DNA of 64,000 nucleotides, from assembly GCF_016772275.1 (NCBI RefSeq), contig NZ_CP065425.1, positions 2,944,653 to 3,008,652 of the forward strand, given 5' to 3'. The position numbers and the translations under genes are program-made. The notes beneath the pieces are model-generated. The model did not search any database, was not told the DNA's origin, and saw only the letters and a program-made list of their open reading frames with translations. Positions 17,817 through 26,775 of the stretch are shown piece by piece. The DNA comes from Heyndrickxia vini (GTDB lineage Bacteria; Bacillota; Bacilli; Bacillales; Bacillaceae_C). The stretch's first letter is position 1, and every line of letters starts with the position of its first letter.

Positions 17817-18820
17817 GATCCACTCGTAAGTAGTGCTTCTTTATTCATTCCAGGGTGATTATTGTATAAGTGACAGGCGACAAAATGTTCTTCTTCTATT
17901 TCTTTCCATTCTGGAATTTTCGATTGACATATATCAATTGCAGCCGGACATCTCGTTCGAAATACACACCCACTCGGAGGATTTATCGGACTCGGTATTT
18001 CCCCTTTTAAAATAATTCTTTCACGTTTATCTTCAATTTCAGGATCTGGTATTGGGATTGCTGAAAGTAATGCCTGTGTATATGGATGAAGTGGATTTTT
18101 ATATAAATTACTACTACTTGTTAATTCCACTAAATGTCCAAGATACATGACACCTATGCGATCACTAATATGTTTTACCATTGATAAATCATGAGCAATG
18201 AATAGGAAAGTAAGTTTTTTCTCTTTCTGAAGCTTTTTTAACAGGTTTACTACTTGCGCTTGAACAGAAACATCTAGCGCTGAAATCGGTTCATCAGCAA
18301 TTATAAACTCCGGATCTAACGCTAAAGATCTTGCAATCCCAATACGTTGACGTTGCCCTCCGCTAAATTCATGAGGGTAGCGATTTGCATGCTCGCGATT
18401 TAAACCGACATCTTCTAAAAGTTCATAAACCCTTTGACGTCGTTCTTCTTTATTTTTAAATAATCCATGCACTTCCATTGGCTCAGAAATAATCTCTTGT
18501 ACTGTTGAACGTGGGTTTAATGATGCATACGGATCTTGAAAAATCATTTGTATTTTACGATTAAAGGCAAACTGTTCCCTTTTATTTAATAGGTGAATAT
18601 TTTTCCCTTTATATAAAACTTCACCTTCAGTAGGTTGATACAGCCTCATTATTAATCTACCAGTTGTTGACTTTCCGCAGCCTGATTCCCCAACTAGTCC
18701 GAAGGTTTCACCCTCATTTATATGAAAACTAACATTATCAACCGCTTTTAACCATGCCCCTTTTCCAACTTCAAAATGCTTCTTTACATGATTAATTTCT
18801 AAAACTTTGTTTATCTCCAT
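17813..18820 (-). CDS. ykfD: Oligopeptide ABC transporter ATPase (YkfD/OppF type)
   Basis: A 335-residue ABC ATPase. It has Walker A GLVGESGCGKST, signature FSGGQRQRIGIARSLA, Walker B FIIADEPISALDVSVQAQ and the C-terminal Cys-containing region GCVFRTRCPAAIDIC typical of OppD/OppF-type subunits. Its gene lies directly downstream of ykfC, as in the B. subtilis dpp-ykf region, hence the YkfD assignment. It should pair with DppD to energise the DppBC permease. GGAGG lies just upstream of the ATG at 18820. The next gene overlaps it by four bases. Confidence 0.85.
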   Translation of the reverse strand: MEINKVLEINHVKKHFEVGKGAWLKAVDNVSFHINEGETFGLVGESGCGKSTTGRLIMRLYQPTEGEVLYKGKNIHLLNKREQFAFNRKIQMIFQDPYASLNPRSTVQEIISEPMEVHGLFKNKEERRQRVYELLEDVGLNREHANRYPHEFSGGQRQRIGIARSLALDPEFIIADEPISALDVSVQAQVVNLLKKLQKEKKLTFLFIAHDLSMVKHISDRIGVMYLGHLVELTSSSNLYKNPLHPYTQALLSAIPIPDPEIEDKRERIILKGEIPSPINPPSGCVFRTRCPAAIDICQSKIPEWKEIEEEHFVACHLYNNHPGMNKEALLTSGS

Positions 18821-18835
18821 ATGTATACCTCCAAA

Positions 18836-19738
18836 CTAGATCCAATAGCGACTTGCTGCACAAAGTTCTTTCTTATATGTTCCGGCTATTTCTTCTATCA
18901 CGATTGATTTCCCAGTATTCGGTGAATGAATCATTTTCCCTTCTCCGTAATAAATAGCGACATGATGAATATGCCCTTTTCCTTCATCATAAGCAAAAAA
19001 TAGTAAATCACCTGGCTGAATATGTTGAATCTCTACATTTATTCCTCCATCTGCCTGCTCATGTGCATCCCTTGCGATTATACGGCCAGCAGCCTTACAC
19101 ATCGAATAGCTGAATCCGGAACAATCAAAACCGAATCCACTCATCCCTCCCCAAAGATATGGAAGTCCGATAAATTTTTCCGCTTCGTGAATAATAAATT
19201 CCCCATTTTGTTTAGGAATTTCGTTTGCTTTAAAAATATGAATATCTTCATTTTTCAAGTAACCGTAACCGGAAGGTACTTTAACTTTAATATAATCTTC
19301 ACGTATTTCTACTATTGGCAATGCCGTTTGATAACTGACTTCCATCCATTTGTTATTTGGATCTTTGTACAGGGTGGCTATTGGTTGATAAACTACGGCT
19401 ACTTGATCAAATTTATCTTCTTCCTCTTCTTTTTTCATTAATTGATTCAACGGAATCCATCCAGGGTAGCCACGGTCATCCTTCTTACTTAATTGACTTG
19501 GAATTACACAGAATGCCCAATCTCCGTTAATCTCTAATACTTGAACCTCTTCACCTAGTAAAACTTGAGATTGCACCAGATTGTCATTGCAAAGATCTAG
19601 TTTTGTATCATAAGTTAATGAATGTAGCCATTTTGGGATATCTACTGGATTTGAAATGGCATCCACATCTATTTGTCTCGCTGAATCTTTCGATGTCCAT
19701 AAAGTTGCAACTGCTACATTTATTTGATAAAGTTCCAT
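18836..19738 (-). CDS. ykfC: Gamma-D-glutamyl-L-diamino acid endopeptidase YkfC
   Basis: A 300-residue cytosolic cysteine peptidase. Two SH3-like modules (about residues 1-100 and 115-175) precede an NlpC/P60 domain. The nucleophile is Cys206 in GFDCSGFSYS, with His259 in HIHHVAIYYG and His271 in MIHSPN as likely partners. The family cuts L-Ala-gamma-D-Glu from the diamino acid in imported murein peptides. The ATG at 19738 follows GGAGGGG and no signal peptide is present, as in B. subtilis YkfC. It sits between the dpp genes and ykfD. A terminator hairpin lies 30 bases upstream of its start. Confidence 0.9.
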   Translation of the reverse strand: MELYQINVAVATLWTSKDSARQIDVDAISNPVDIPKWLHSLTYDTKLDLCNDNLVQSQVLLGEEVQVLEINGDWAFCVIPSQLSKKDDRGYPGWIPLNQLMKKEEEEDKFDQVAVVYQPIATLYKDPNNKWMEVSYQTALPIVEIREDYIKVKVPSGYGYLKNEDIHIFKANEIPKQNGEFIIHEAEKFIGLPYLWGGMSGFGFDCSGFSYSMCKAAGRIIARDAHEQADGGINVEIQHIQPGDLLFFAYDEGKGHIHHVAIYYGEGKMIHSPNTGKSIVIEEIAGTYKKELCAASRYWI

Positions 19739-19768
19739 ATTCCCCTCCAAGGTTTACTTTATTTGAGG

Positions 19769-19806
19769 AAAAAACCTTATCAACAGATACGCATGATAAG
19801 GTTTCT
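19769..19806 (-). terminator. Terminator or attenuator between dppE and ykfC
   Basis: On the minus strand AAACCTTATCA and TGATAAGGTTTTTT form a hairpin with a T run. It lies about 30 bases before the ykfC start, so it limits or controls read-through from the dpp genes. Confidence 0.75.
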
Positions 19807-19880
19807 TCCAAGTTCCAATAATCTACCACTCTATTTATTCAATGGTTGTTTTCGTAAAGTTTGTGTTTGGGTCTCAACAC

Positions 19881-20020
19881 TGACCGTTCCTTTCCGCTAC
19901 AGGCACTTGCTTTCCACGGGAAGGAAGTCGAGCCTCCTCGACGCTACGCGTCTGTGGGGTCTCGACCTTTCCTCTATATCCCGTAGGAGTCAAGTGCCTT
20001 TTGCTCCAATCCACTCAGCG
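19881..20020 (-). repeat. Repeat family B, copy 2
   Basis: Read on the minus strand it runs from GAGTGGATTGGAGC through CTCCTACGGGATATAGAGG, GGTCGAGACCCCACAGACGC, GAGGCTCGACTTCC to GCGGAAAGGAACGGTC. The apex here is intact. It lies between dppE and ykfC and, with the terminator, accounts for the 320-bp gap. Confidence 0.85.
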
Positions 20021-20062
20021 TTTTCAATAATGTTACGTGTATCAATCCCTTAGAAAAGATCT

Positions 20063-21703
20063 CTACTCAATATATGCCCATTTTAGTTCTAAGTAGCCAA
20101 CCGGGTGACGAACAATGCCTTTTACATTGTCTTTTTGTAATGTCACTTGGTTATAGAAATGGATTGGGATAATCGGCATTTCATCAAATAGAATTTTTTC
20201 TGCTTCGTGCATCATTTCAAATCGTTTCGTTTCGTCTGCTTCATTTTTCGCATCTTTAATTAACTGATCAAACTTTTTATTGCTCCATGCTGTTCTATTC
20301 ATCGTATGTCCTGTTTGGAAGTTTTCTAAGAAGTTAATTGGATCCGCATAATCAGCTAGGAATGAACTTCTTGATAACTGGAATTTAAATTTTTTCTGTT
20401 CTTCTTGGAAAACATTCCACTCCATATTTGCTAGTTTAATATCGACACCTAAATTTTCTTTAATCATTGCTTGCATTGTTTCAGCGATTTTTTGATGGGC
20501 AGGGCTTGTGCTGTATGTTAGCGTGATTGCAGGAAGTTTCTTATAACCTTCTTCCTTCATTCCTTTTTCTAATAACGCTTTTGCTTCTTTTGCATCAAAT
20601 TTAATTAAATCTCCACCCGCTTCACGAAAATCCTTTCCATCTGGTTGGTTAAAACCATTTGAAACAAAACCGTGTGCAGCTTTTTCTTTATTTTTTGTGA
20701 CGAAATCAACGATTTGCTGTTGATCGATTGCCATTGCAAACGCTTTTCGAATATTAACATTTTGGAAAGGCTCCAATTTTAAATTGAAACGATAAAAATA
20801 CGTTCCCGCTTGATCTTCAATTTGTTCTTTGCCTTCTTTAAAGATTTGTTCACTTGCTTCAGCTGGAATACCGGAAGTGTCTAATTCATCATTTTGATAC
20901 ATTTGATATTCTGTCGTAGCATCATTAACCATTGCCCATGTTACTTTGTCTAATTTAACATTAGCCGCATCCCAATAATTTTCGTTTTTGGCCATTTCCA
21001 TATTGCTGTCATGTTCCCACTTCGTTAATTTAAATGGACCGTTCGCAACAAAAGAATCTGCCTCAGCAAACCATTTTGGATTAGCTTCAGCCACCTTTTG
21101 ATTAATCGGGAAAAATGCTGGATTAGCAATGACACTTAAGAAATATGCTTGAGGACTTGTCAATACAACCTCAAACGTTTTTTCATCCACCGCTTTTACT
21201 TTGACATCATCTATTTTACCTTTTCCGGTATTAAACGCTTCTCCACCCTCAATGAAATATCCTAAGAATGATGCTGGTGATCCTGTTTTAGGGTCAAGAA
21301 GGCGCTTCCACGCATATTCGAAATCTCCTGCAGTAACTGGATCCCCATTCGACCATTTTGCATTTTCGCGAATATGGAATGTATATGTTTTTCCATCCTT
21401 ACTAACATCCCATTTCTCTGCAGTTGCTGCTTCTGGATTATGATCCTGACCTAATCTTGTTAACCCTTCCATTAAATTGTTTAAAGAGCTCCATGAATAC
21501 GAATCAAATCCAATTGGTGGATCAAACGAGGTAGGTTCTGCCCCATTATTTAGCCGTAATACTTGTTCTACCTTTTTATCCTTATTATCGTTCTTATTCG
21601 TGTCTTTCTCGTCCTCTTTACCAGCTTCTTTTGAAGTGGTACATGCTGCTAAAGAAAAAACGAGGAAAAGCGTCATTATTGTACCGATAAGCTTCTTCAT
21701 CAT
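20063..21703 (-). CDS. dppE: Dipeptide/murein-peptide ABC transporter binding lipoprotein
   Basis: A 546-residue extracellular solute-binding protein. The N-terminus MMKKLIGTIMTLFLVFSLAA is a lipoprotein signal and the lipobox SLAAC gives a lipid-anchored Cys, followed by a charged, disordered linker (Lys/Asp/Asn-rich). The mature part shows the family-5 pattern AEKWDVSKDGKTYTFHIREN and later NVRKAFAMAIDQQQI-like sequence (here NIRKAFAMAIDQQ). It binds peptides outside the membrane for DppBC. In this operon it comes after dppD, as in B. subtilis. Confidence 0.9.
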   Translation of the reverse strand: MMKKLIGTIMTLFLVFSLAACTTSKEAGKEDEKDTNKNDNKDKKVEQVLRLNNGAEPTSFDPPIGFDSYSWSSLNNLMEGLTRLGQDHNPEAATAEKWDVSKDGKTYTFHIRENAKWSNGDPVTAGDFEYAWKRLLDPKTGSPASFLGYFIEGGEAFNTGKGKIDDVKVKAVDEKTFEVVLTSPQAYFLSVIANPAFFPINQKVAEANPKWFAEADSFVANGPFKLTKWEHDSNMEMAKNENYWDAANVKLDKVTWAMVNDATTEYQMYQNDELDTSGIPAEASEQIFKEGKEQIEDQAGTYFYRFNLKLEPFQNVNIRKAFAMAIDQQQIVDFVTKNKEKAAHGFVSNGFNQPDGKDFREAGGDLIKFDAKEAKALLEKGMKEEGYKKLPAITLTYSTSPAHQKIAETMQAMIKENLGVDIKLANMEWNVFQEEQKKFKFQLSRSSFLADYADPINFLENFQTGHTMNRTAWSNKKFDQLIKDAKNEADETKRFEMMHEAEKILFDEMPIIPIHFYNQVTLQKDNVKGIVRHPVGYLELKWAYIE

Positions 21704-21735
21704 ACTCCCCCTTATATTCTTTAATATTATTTCAT

Positions 21736-22749
21736 CTACGAGCTCTGGCCCATAGTCGAAATCGAAAGCTGTCTTGCCCTTTCATCTTGAAGCCAGCAGC
21801 TAACATGATGATTGGCTGAAAAACTGTACGTATCAGGATAAACTTTTTCACATACTTCCATAGCAAACGTACATCTGGCAGTGAATGGACAACCGATTGG
21901 CGGTGCAAACAGATCAGGTGGTGATCCTGGTATCGGAACCAATTCCTCATCTTCTAAATCAAGTCTTGGAACCGAACTTAATAGTCCTTTCGTATATGGA
22001 TGCTTAGGTTTATAAAAAATTTCCTTCCTCGTTCCTGTTTCAACAATTTTCCCGGCGTACATGACAGCGATTCGATCGGCAACTTGAGCAACCACACCTA
22101 AATCATGAGTAATCAAAATAATCGATACGCCTGTTTTCTCTTGAATCTCTTTAAATAACTCAAATATTTGAGCTTGGATTGTTACATCCAAGGCGGTTGT
22201 AGGTTCATCAGCAATAATAATTTCCGGTTCGCAAATTAACGCCATCGCAATTACAATACGTTGCCTCATCCCACCACTAAATTGATGAGGGTATTGCTTT
22301 AATCTTTCTTTGGGATTTGAAATGCCAACTAACTGAAGAATGGAAAGAACTTTTTTTATCGCTTCTGTTTTTGATATATTTTGATGCTGTCGAATCGATT
22401 CAATTAACTGATCGCCTATCGTTAATGTTGGGTTCAATGCGGTCATAGGATCTTGAAAAATCATAGAAATTTCTGCTCCGCGAATCGACCTTAACCCTTT
22501 TTCACTCATCTTAGTCAAATCCTTATTTTTATAAAGGATGGCACCATCTGTTATTTTCCCTGAAGATTTTGGAATCAAGCCGATGATACTTTGTGATGTT
22601 ACACTTTTCCCGCATCCCGATTCACCGACAATCGCTAATATTTCACCTTTTTTCAATTCTAGGTGAACACCTCTTACAGCTTGAACTGTTCCTCCATAGG
22701 TTGAAAATGACACATGCAAATTCTGAATTTCTAGGACGTTCTCCATCAT
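21736..22749 (-). CDS. dppD: Dipeptide ABC transporter ATPase DppD
   Basis: A 337-residue ABC ATPase. It has Walker A AIVGESGCGKSVT, signature FSGGMRQRIVIAMAL, Walker B IIIADEPTTALDVT and the C-terminal Cys-rich oligopeptide-ATPase motif GCPFTARCTFAMEVC. AAGGAGGT precedes a double ATG. It is the second ATPase of the importer, with YkfD as the probable partner. It starts two bases after the dppC stop. Confidence 0.9.
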   Translation of the reverse strand: MMENVLEIQNLHVSFSTYGGTVQAVRGVHLELKKGEILAIVGESGCGKSVTSQSIIGLIPKSSGKITDGAILYKNKDLTKMSEKGLRSIRGAEISMIFQDPMTALNPTLTIGDQLIESIRQHQNISKTEAIKKVLSILQLVGISNPKERLKQYPHQFSGGMRQRIVIAMALICEPEIIIADEPTTALDVTIQAQIFELFKEIQEKTGVSIILITHDLGVVAQVADRIAVMYAGKIVETGTRKEIFYKPKHPYTKGLLSSVPRLDLEDEELVPIPGSPPDLFAPPIGCPFTARCTFAMEVCEKVYPDTYSFSANHHVSCWLQDERARQLSISTMGQSS

Positions 22750-22750
22750 T

Positions 22751-23704
22751 CTACCTCCTTAACTTCGGATCTAGCGCATCCTGTAAGCCATCACCAAGAA
22801 CATTAAAAGCAAACATTGTTAATGAAATAAAGAATGCAGGGAAAAATAATGTCCACCAATGTCCCGACAAAATGGCAGGTAATCCATCATTTGCCATCAC
22901 TCCCCAACTGGCAAAAGGAGCTTGTATCCCTAAACCGATAAAACTTAAAAAAGCTTCTGCGAAAATAGCGCTTGGAACGGTTAATGTCATTTGCACGATA
23001 ATAGTTCCCATCGTGTTAGGTAATAAATTTTTTCGGATAATTCGAGCCGTTTTCGTCCCAAAGGTTTTGGATGCTAATACATATTCATAATTTTTGATTT
23101 GCAGCACCTGGCCACGGACAATCCTTGCCATACCAACCCATCCAGTAACAGATAAAGCGACAATGATTGTTTTTAATCCCGGCCCCATAACTACCATAAG
23201 CAAAATAACAACTAACAAATATGGCAATCCATATAATACCTCTACGACTCGCATCATATAATGATCAACTTTTCCACCTTTGTACCCGGCTATTCCGCCG
23301 TAAATGACCCCAATGATGAAATCGATGAGGGCTGCCATAACACCAACAAATAAAGAAATTCTCGCTCCATACCATGTCCTCGTGAAAACATCTCTCCCCA
23401 AATTATCTGTCCCAAACCAGTGTGTGGATGAAGGAGCGAGATTTTGGTCTTTGAGCGTGACCTTGGTAACACTTTGAGGCGAAAACATTGGACCAATGAT
23501 TGCCATGATAATGAGAAGAACAAATATGATTAGCCCAAACATCGCTAATTTATTTTTCAATAATCTTCTCCATACATCTTGCCAATAAGAGATGCTAGGG
23601 CGGACAACTGCTTCGGCGATGCCTTTTTTCTTATTCACTGGAACGAACCATTCAGTTGGTATATTGGGTCTAATTTGCTGATCCTCTTGTTTTAAAGCGC
23701 CCAC
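22751..23704 (-). CDS. dppC: Dipeptide ABC transporter permease DppC
   Basis: A 317-residue permease. An N-terminal cytosolic segment (about 45 residues) precedes six membrane helices. It has the N-terminal oligopeptide-permease motif FGTDNLGRDVFTRTWYGARI and the EAA loop EAFLSFIGLGIQAPFASWG. The start is GTG at 23704 after GGAGTGA. It lies between dppB and dppD with spacings of only a few bases. Confidence 0.9.
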   Translation of the reverse strand: MGALKQEDQQIRPNIPTEWFVPVNKKKGIAEAVVRPSISYWQDVWRRLLKNKLAMFGLIIFVLLIIMAIIGPMFSPQSVTKVTLKDQNLAPSSTHWFGTDNLGRDVFTRTWYGARISLFVGVMAALIDFIIGVIYGGIAGYKGGKVDHYMMRVVEVLYGLPYLLVVILLMVVMGPGLKTIIVALSVTGWVGMARIVRGQVLQIKNYEYVLASKTFGTKTARIIRKNLLPNTMGTIIVQMTLTVPSAIFAEAFLSFIGLGIQAPFASWGVMANDGLPAILSGHWWTLFFPAFFISLTMFAFNVLGDGLQDALDPKLRR

Positions 23705-23710
23705 TCAAGT

Positions 23711-24637
23711 TCACTCCTTTTTATGTAACTTAATTCGTGGATCTAGCACGCCATACGCTAGGTCTACAACGAATAACATTAAAATAAGAAATACACTATA
23801 AAAGACCGTTGTTCCCATAATCACTGGATAATCACGGGTATTAATACTTTCCACAAAATATTTCCCCATTCCAGGAATAGCAAAGATTTTTTCAATAACA
23901 AAACTTCCAGTAAGAATTCCTGCTGTTAACGTACCAAGTATCGTAATAACAGGCATAAGAGCATTACGAAGTGCATGCTTTATAACTATTTTTACCGGAG
24001 ATAGACCTTTCGCCCTTGCCATTTTAATATAGTCCTGCGTTAATACTTCAAGCATACTTGAACGGGTTAAGCGTGCTATAATCGCCATCGGACCTGTTGC
24101 AAGAGCGGCTGTTGGTAAGATCATATGCTTTGTACTTGCCCAAGTAGCTGCGGGTAGTAGATGCCAATTAACAGCAAATTGTTGAATTAATAGCGTAGCC
24201 ATTACAAAGTTTGGAATCGATATACCTAATACTGCAATTGTCATAGCTAAGTAATCAATCACTCCATTATGTTTTAATGCAGCTAAAACACCTAAGATAA
24301 TCCCTGATATAACAGCTATGATTAGCGCAGTTATACCTAATTCAAAGGAAACTGGAAATCCTCGCCCTAACATATCGTTTACTGTTTGGGACGGCTTTTT
24401 AATGGAAGGTCCAAAGTCGAATTGTGCGATTGATTTTAGATAAATGAAATATTGCTCATAAAGTGGTTTGTCCAAATGATAATGTGCTTCTAAGTTTTTG
24501 CGCACATGTTCATTTGTATTTCGTTCTTCATTAAAAGGAGAACCAGGAATTGAATGCATTAAAAAAAAGGTTAATGTCGTAATTACCCAAATTGTAATGA
24601 GCATGGCTACGAATCTTTTAACTATGTATCTTCCCAT
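23711..24637 (-). CDS. dppB: Dipeptide ABC transporter permease DppB
   Basis: A 308-residue permease with six membrane helices. It begins MGRYIVKRFVAMLITIWVIT, contains FLMHSIPGSPF after the first helix, and carries the conserved loop TRSSMLEVLTQDYIKMARAKG (one segment). ATG 24637 was chosen; the upstream in-frame GTG overlaps the ribosome site GGGAGGT. It is the first gene of the dpp unit. No dppA (D-aminopeptidase) is present, unlike B. subtilis. Confidence 0.9.
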   Translation of the reverse strand: MGRYIVKRFVAMLITIWVITTLTFFLMHSIPGSPFNEERNTNEHVRKNLEAHYHLDKPLYEQYFIYLKSIAQFDFGPSIKKPSQTVNDMLGRGFPVSFELGITALIIAVISGIILGVLAALKHNGVIDYLAMTIAVLGISIPNFVMATLLIQQFAVNWHLLPAATWASTKHMILPTAALATGPMAIIARLTRSSMLEVLTQDYIKMARAKGLSPVKIVIKHALRNALMPVITILGTLTAGILTGSFVIEKIFAIPGMGKYFVESINTRDYPVIMGTTVFYSVFLILMLFVVDLAYGVLDPRIKLHKKE

Positions 24638-24703
24638 TACATGATGCACCTCCCTCTATGTATTCGGTTACATTTTAATCAACTGAAGAATTGATATATT
24701 TAG

Positions 24704-24730
24704 ATTATATTAATTTATCAAAATTTTCAA
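24704..24730 (-). promoter_or_regulatory. Probable promoter of the dpp operon
   Basis: On the minus strand TTGAAA and TATAAT are separated by 15 bases, which is short for sigma-A. The spacer has GAAAATTTTGAT, which could be half of a CodY-type site, but it is not a full match. Confidence 0.4.
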
Positions 24731-24818
24731 TACAGATTCAAAATAAGTTTTAGATTGGTTTTTCTTTATACTCTTTTCGTAAAGTTTGATGTTATTGATT
24801 AGTATGAAGGAGATTGTG

Positions 24819-24895
24819 ATTTCCGCTCCAGGGTGCTCGCTTTCCGCGGGGCGGGCGGTGAGCCCGCAGGAGTCTCGCACCCTTCCGCTCCAATC
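24819..24895. repeat. Repeat family B, copy 3 (short variant)
   Basis: It retains TTTCCGCTCC, GGGTGCTCGCTTTCCGCGGGG and CCTTCCGCTCCAATCAAC. The middle is replaced by the compact hairpin GCGGGCGGTGAGCCCGC. The outer arms GGGTGC and GCACCC are complementary although they differ from the other copies. Confidence 0.7.
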
Positions 24896-24940
24896 AACAT
24901 GGCGTAAATATCAACACTGAACTTAGGGTAAATATATAAG

Positions 24941-24969
24941 AAAGGCAATCAGATAGACTGAATGCCTTT
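24941..24969 (-). terminator. Terminator of the dipeptidase gene
   Basis: AAAGGCA(ATCAG) pairs with (CTGA)ATGCCTTT across a short loop, just after the stop codon on the minus strand. Confidence 0.6.
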
Positions 24970-24985
24970 GATATGAATATTCGAC

Positions 24986-25912
24986 TTATTTCGGACGATG
25001 ATTAAGAAAGTTCTTATAAGCGAAACCTTCTACTTGTTCCTCTGAATAGTATTTTAATAGTTCATTTACTAAGTTTTGATATTTTGAGGAGTCTTCTAGA
25101 TTTTTTACCTTTGTCGAGATTCCGTCAAAATCGGAACCAAAACCGATTTTGTCAACACCGCCTAATGAACAAAAATGATCAATATGTTTAATAAGGTCAG
25201 GTATGGTTGCCTTTTCACTTTCATTTATAAATGGTGGATTAAAAACAACATGAATTAAGCCGTCTTTTTCAAATAATGCTCTTGCTTGCTGATCTGTTAA
25301 GTTTCTAACATGATTACATAGTACTTTGGCATTTGAGTGGCTGGCGATTGGAAAATCAGCTATTTCAATCACATCCCAAAATGCTTTTTCGCATAAATGA
25401 GAGACGTCGGTTAATATACGATGCTGATTATTGAATTGCACAATTTCTTTACCGAAAGATGTGAGTCCAGCGCCACGTGGCTCCCCTGCCCCATCAGCCG
25501 CTAGATTTGCGTTATTCCAAGTAAGACCAACAGATAAAACACCTAACTCATGCAAAATACTAAGTTTTTGTATATCATTTCCGATTGCATCGACGCCTTC
25601 CAAGGTTAGCATCGCACCTATTTCATTTTCTTTTAATTGATCAAAATCACGCCAATTCATAATCTGCTTCATTTCAATGTTCTTGGCTAAAACTTCATTT
25701 TTTAAATAGTAAATTTGATCAAGGGCAGCCTGAAATTTCTGATCCGATTTAATATCTGGATCAATAAAGATTGCAAAGGATTGTACTTTGACATCTCCTT
25801 TTTGCAATCGAACTTTGTTCGTGTCCAATTCTATTGATTCTGAATAGCGTAAAGTGCCCTTTGCATCCGCTAATTTCATTAATGCATCACAATGTAGATC
25901 GATAATTTGCAT
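24986..25912 (-). CDS. Membrane dipeptidase family (M19) peptidase
   Basis: A 308-residue zinc dipeptidase of the renal-dipeptidase family. It shows the metal site DLHCDAL at the N-terminus, the bridging Glu in MLTLEGVDAIG, LTDVSHLCEKAFWDV, IASHSNAK, and the C-terminal FGSDFDGI. Despite the family name there is no signal or anchor, so it is cytosolic, like other bacterial members. The ATG at 25912 follows GAGGTGA; a longer reading frame upstream runs into the preceding gene. It lies 10 bases after the gamma-glutamyl hydrolase gene, so the two are one operon. Confidence 0.88.
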   Translation of the reverse strand: MQIIDLHCDALMKLADAKGTLRYSESIELDTNKVRLQKGDVKVQSFAIFIDPDIKSDQKFQAALDQIYYLKNEVLAKNIEMKQIMNWRDFDQLKENEIGAMLTLEGVDAIGNDIQKLSILHELGVLSVGLTWNNANLAADGAGEPRGAGLTSFGKEIVQFNNQHRILTDVSHLCEKAFWDVIEIADFPIASHSNAKVLCNHVRNLTDQQARALFEKDGLIHVVFNPPFINESEKATIPDLIKHIDHFCSLGGVDKIGFGSDFDGISTKVKNLEDSSKYQNLVNELLKYYSEEQVEGFAYKNFLNHRPK

Positions 25913-25922
25913 TGTTTTCACC

Positions 25923-26624
25923 TCATATACTAGATTGAATGAATCGTTGAAAGATTCTTTGTGAGATCGGATCGCCATGGACAGCCAATGGCTCTGGATG
26001 CCATTGAAGTCCCACTACAAATTTATGTGTTTTACTTTCTATCGCCTCAATAACACCATCTGATGAACGAGCAACCACTTCAAATGGCTTAGGAACCTTC
26101 TTGACAGCTTGGTGATGAAAAGAGTTCACTTTAAATTGAACTTGACCTGCAATTTCTGCTAGTAAACTATTTTTTTCTACTTGAACATAGTGAGACAAAT
26201 GATACCTTACCGCATTTTGGCTATGCTGAAGGACAGGCGTGTCAATCTGACTATATATATCTTGGTACATATCCCCTTCAACAGCTATATTTAATATTTG
26301 AATTCCTCTGCAAATGGCTAAAATTGGCTTATCAAGCTTAAGCATATGTTGAATTAATTCTATTTCATAATGATCCCTTCCAGGTGAAATCGACCCTAAT
26401 TTTTGATGAGGTTCTTCACCAAATAGTGTAGGATCAATATCTCCTCCACCAGATAAAACTAATCCATCTAATTTTTTCGCTAAATGGGCTGCATCGCCAA
26501 CCACTCCTGCTGGCAATATGACTGGAATGCCGCCGGCTTGAATGACAGACTGTAAATAGTCATTCCCAAGTGTATGCTTCCAATCAAATTCCACATGCGC
26601 TGTAATTCCTATAAGAGGCTTCAC
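25923..26624 (-). CDS. Class I glutamine amidotransferase-like gamma-glutamyl hydrolase (PuuD type)
   Basis: A 233-residue soluble hydrolase. The nucleophile Cys lies in PILAICRGIQILN, and the catalytic His/Glu pair in VGLQWHPEPLAV. The oxyanion segment LSGGGDIDPTLFGEEP is typical of the PuuD (gamma-glutamyl-GABA hydrolase) branch rather than of biosynthetic amidotransferases. The start is GTG at 26624 after GGGGGAG. It is co-transcribed with the M19 dipeptidase, and the murein-peptide importer follows, so processing of gamma-glutamyl peptides is a reasonable inference. Confidence 0.85.
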   Translation of the reverse strand: MKPLIGITAHVEFDWKHTLGNDYLQSVIQAGGIPVILPAGVVGDAAHLAKKLDGLVLSGGGDIDPTLFGEEPHQKLGSISPGRDHYEIELIQHMLKLDKPILAICRGIQILNIAVEGDMYQDIYSQIDTPVLQHSQNAVRYHLSHYVQVEKNSLLAEIAGQVQFKVNSFHHQAVKKVPKPFEVVARSSDGVIEAIESKTHKFVVGLQWHPEPLAVHGDPISQRIFQRFIQSSI

Positions 26625-26775
26625 TTGCTATCTCCCCCTTGTGTCATTTTCTTTTGTACGTAAGGTCATTATACTTTATTTTATCAATAAAATATTATGA
26701 ATGTTGTAAATATTTAAAAGGAATCTTTAACTATTTCGAGAATTGTTATTTATATAAAGAGAGGGAGGGATTTGC

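Noticed and set aside
24704-24740. CodY-box-like sequence in the dpp promoter
   Set aside because: Only about half of the 15-base consensus agrees; an AT-rich region will give such partial matches by chance.
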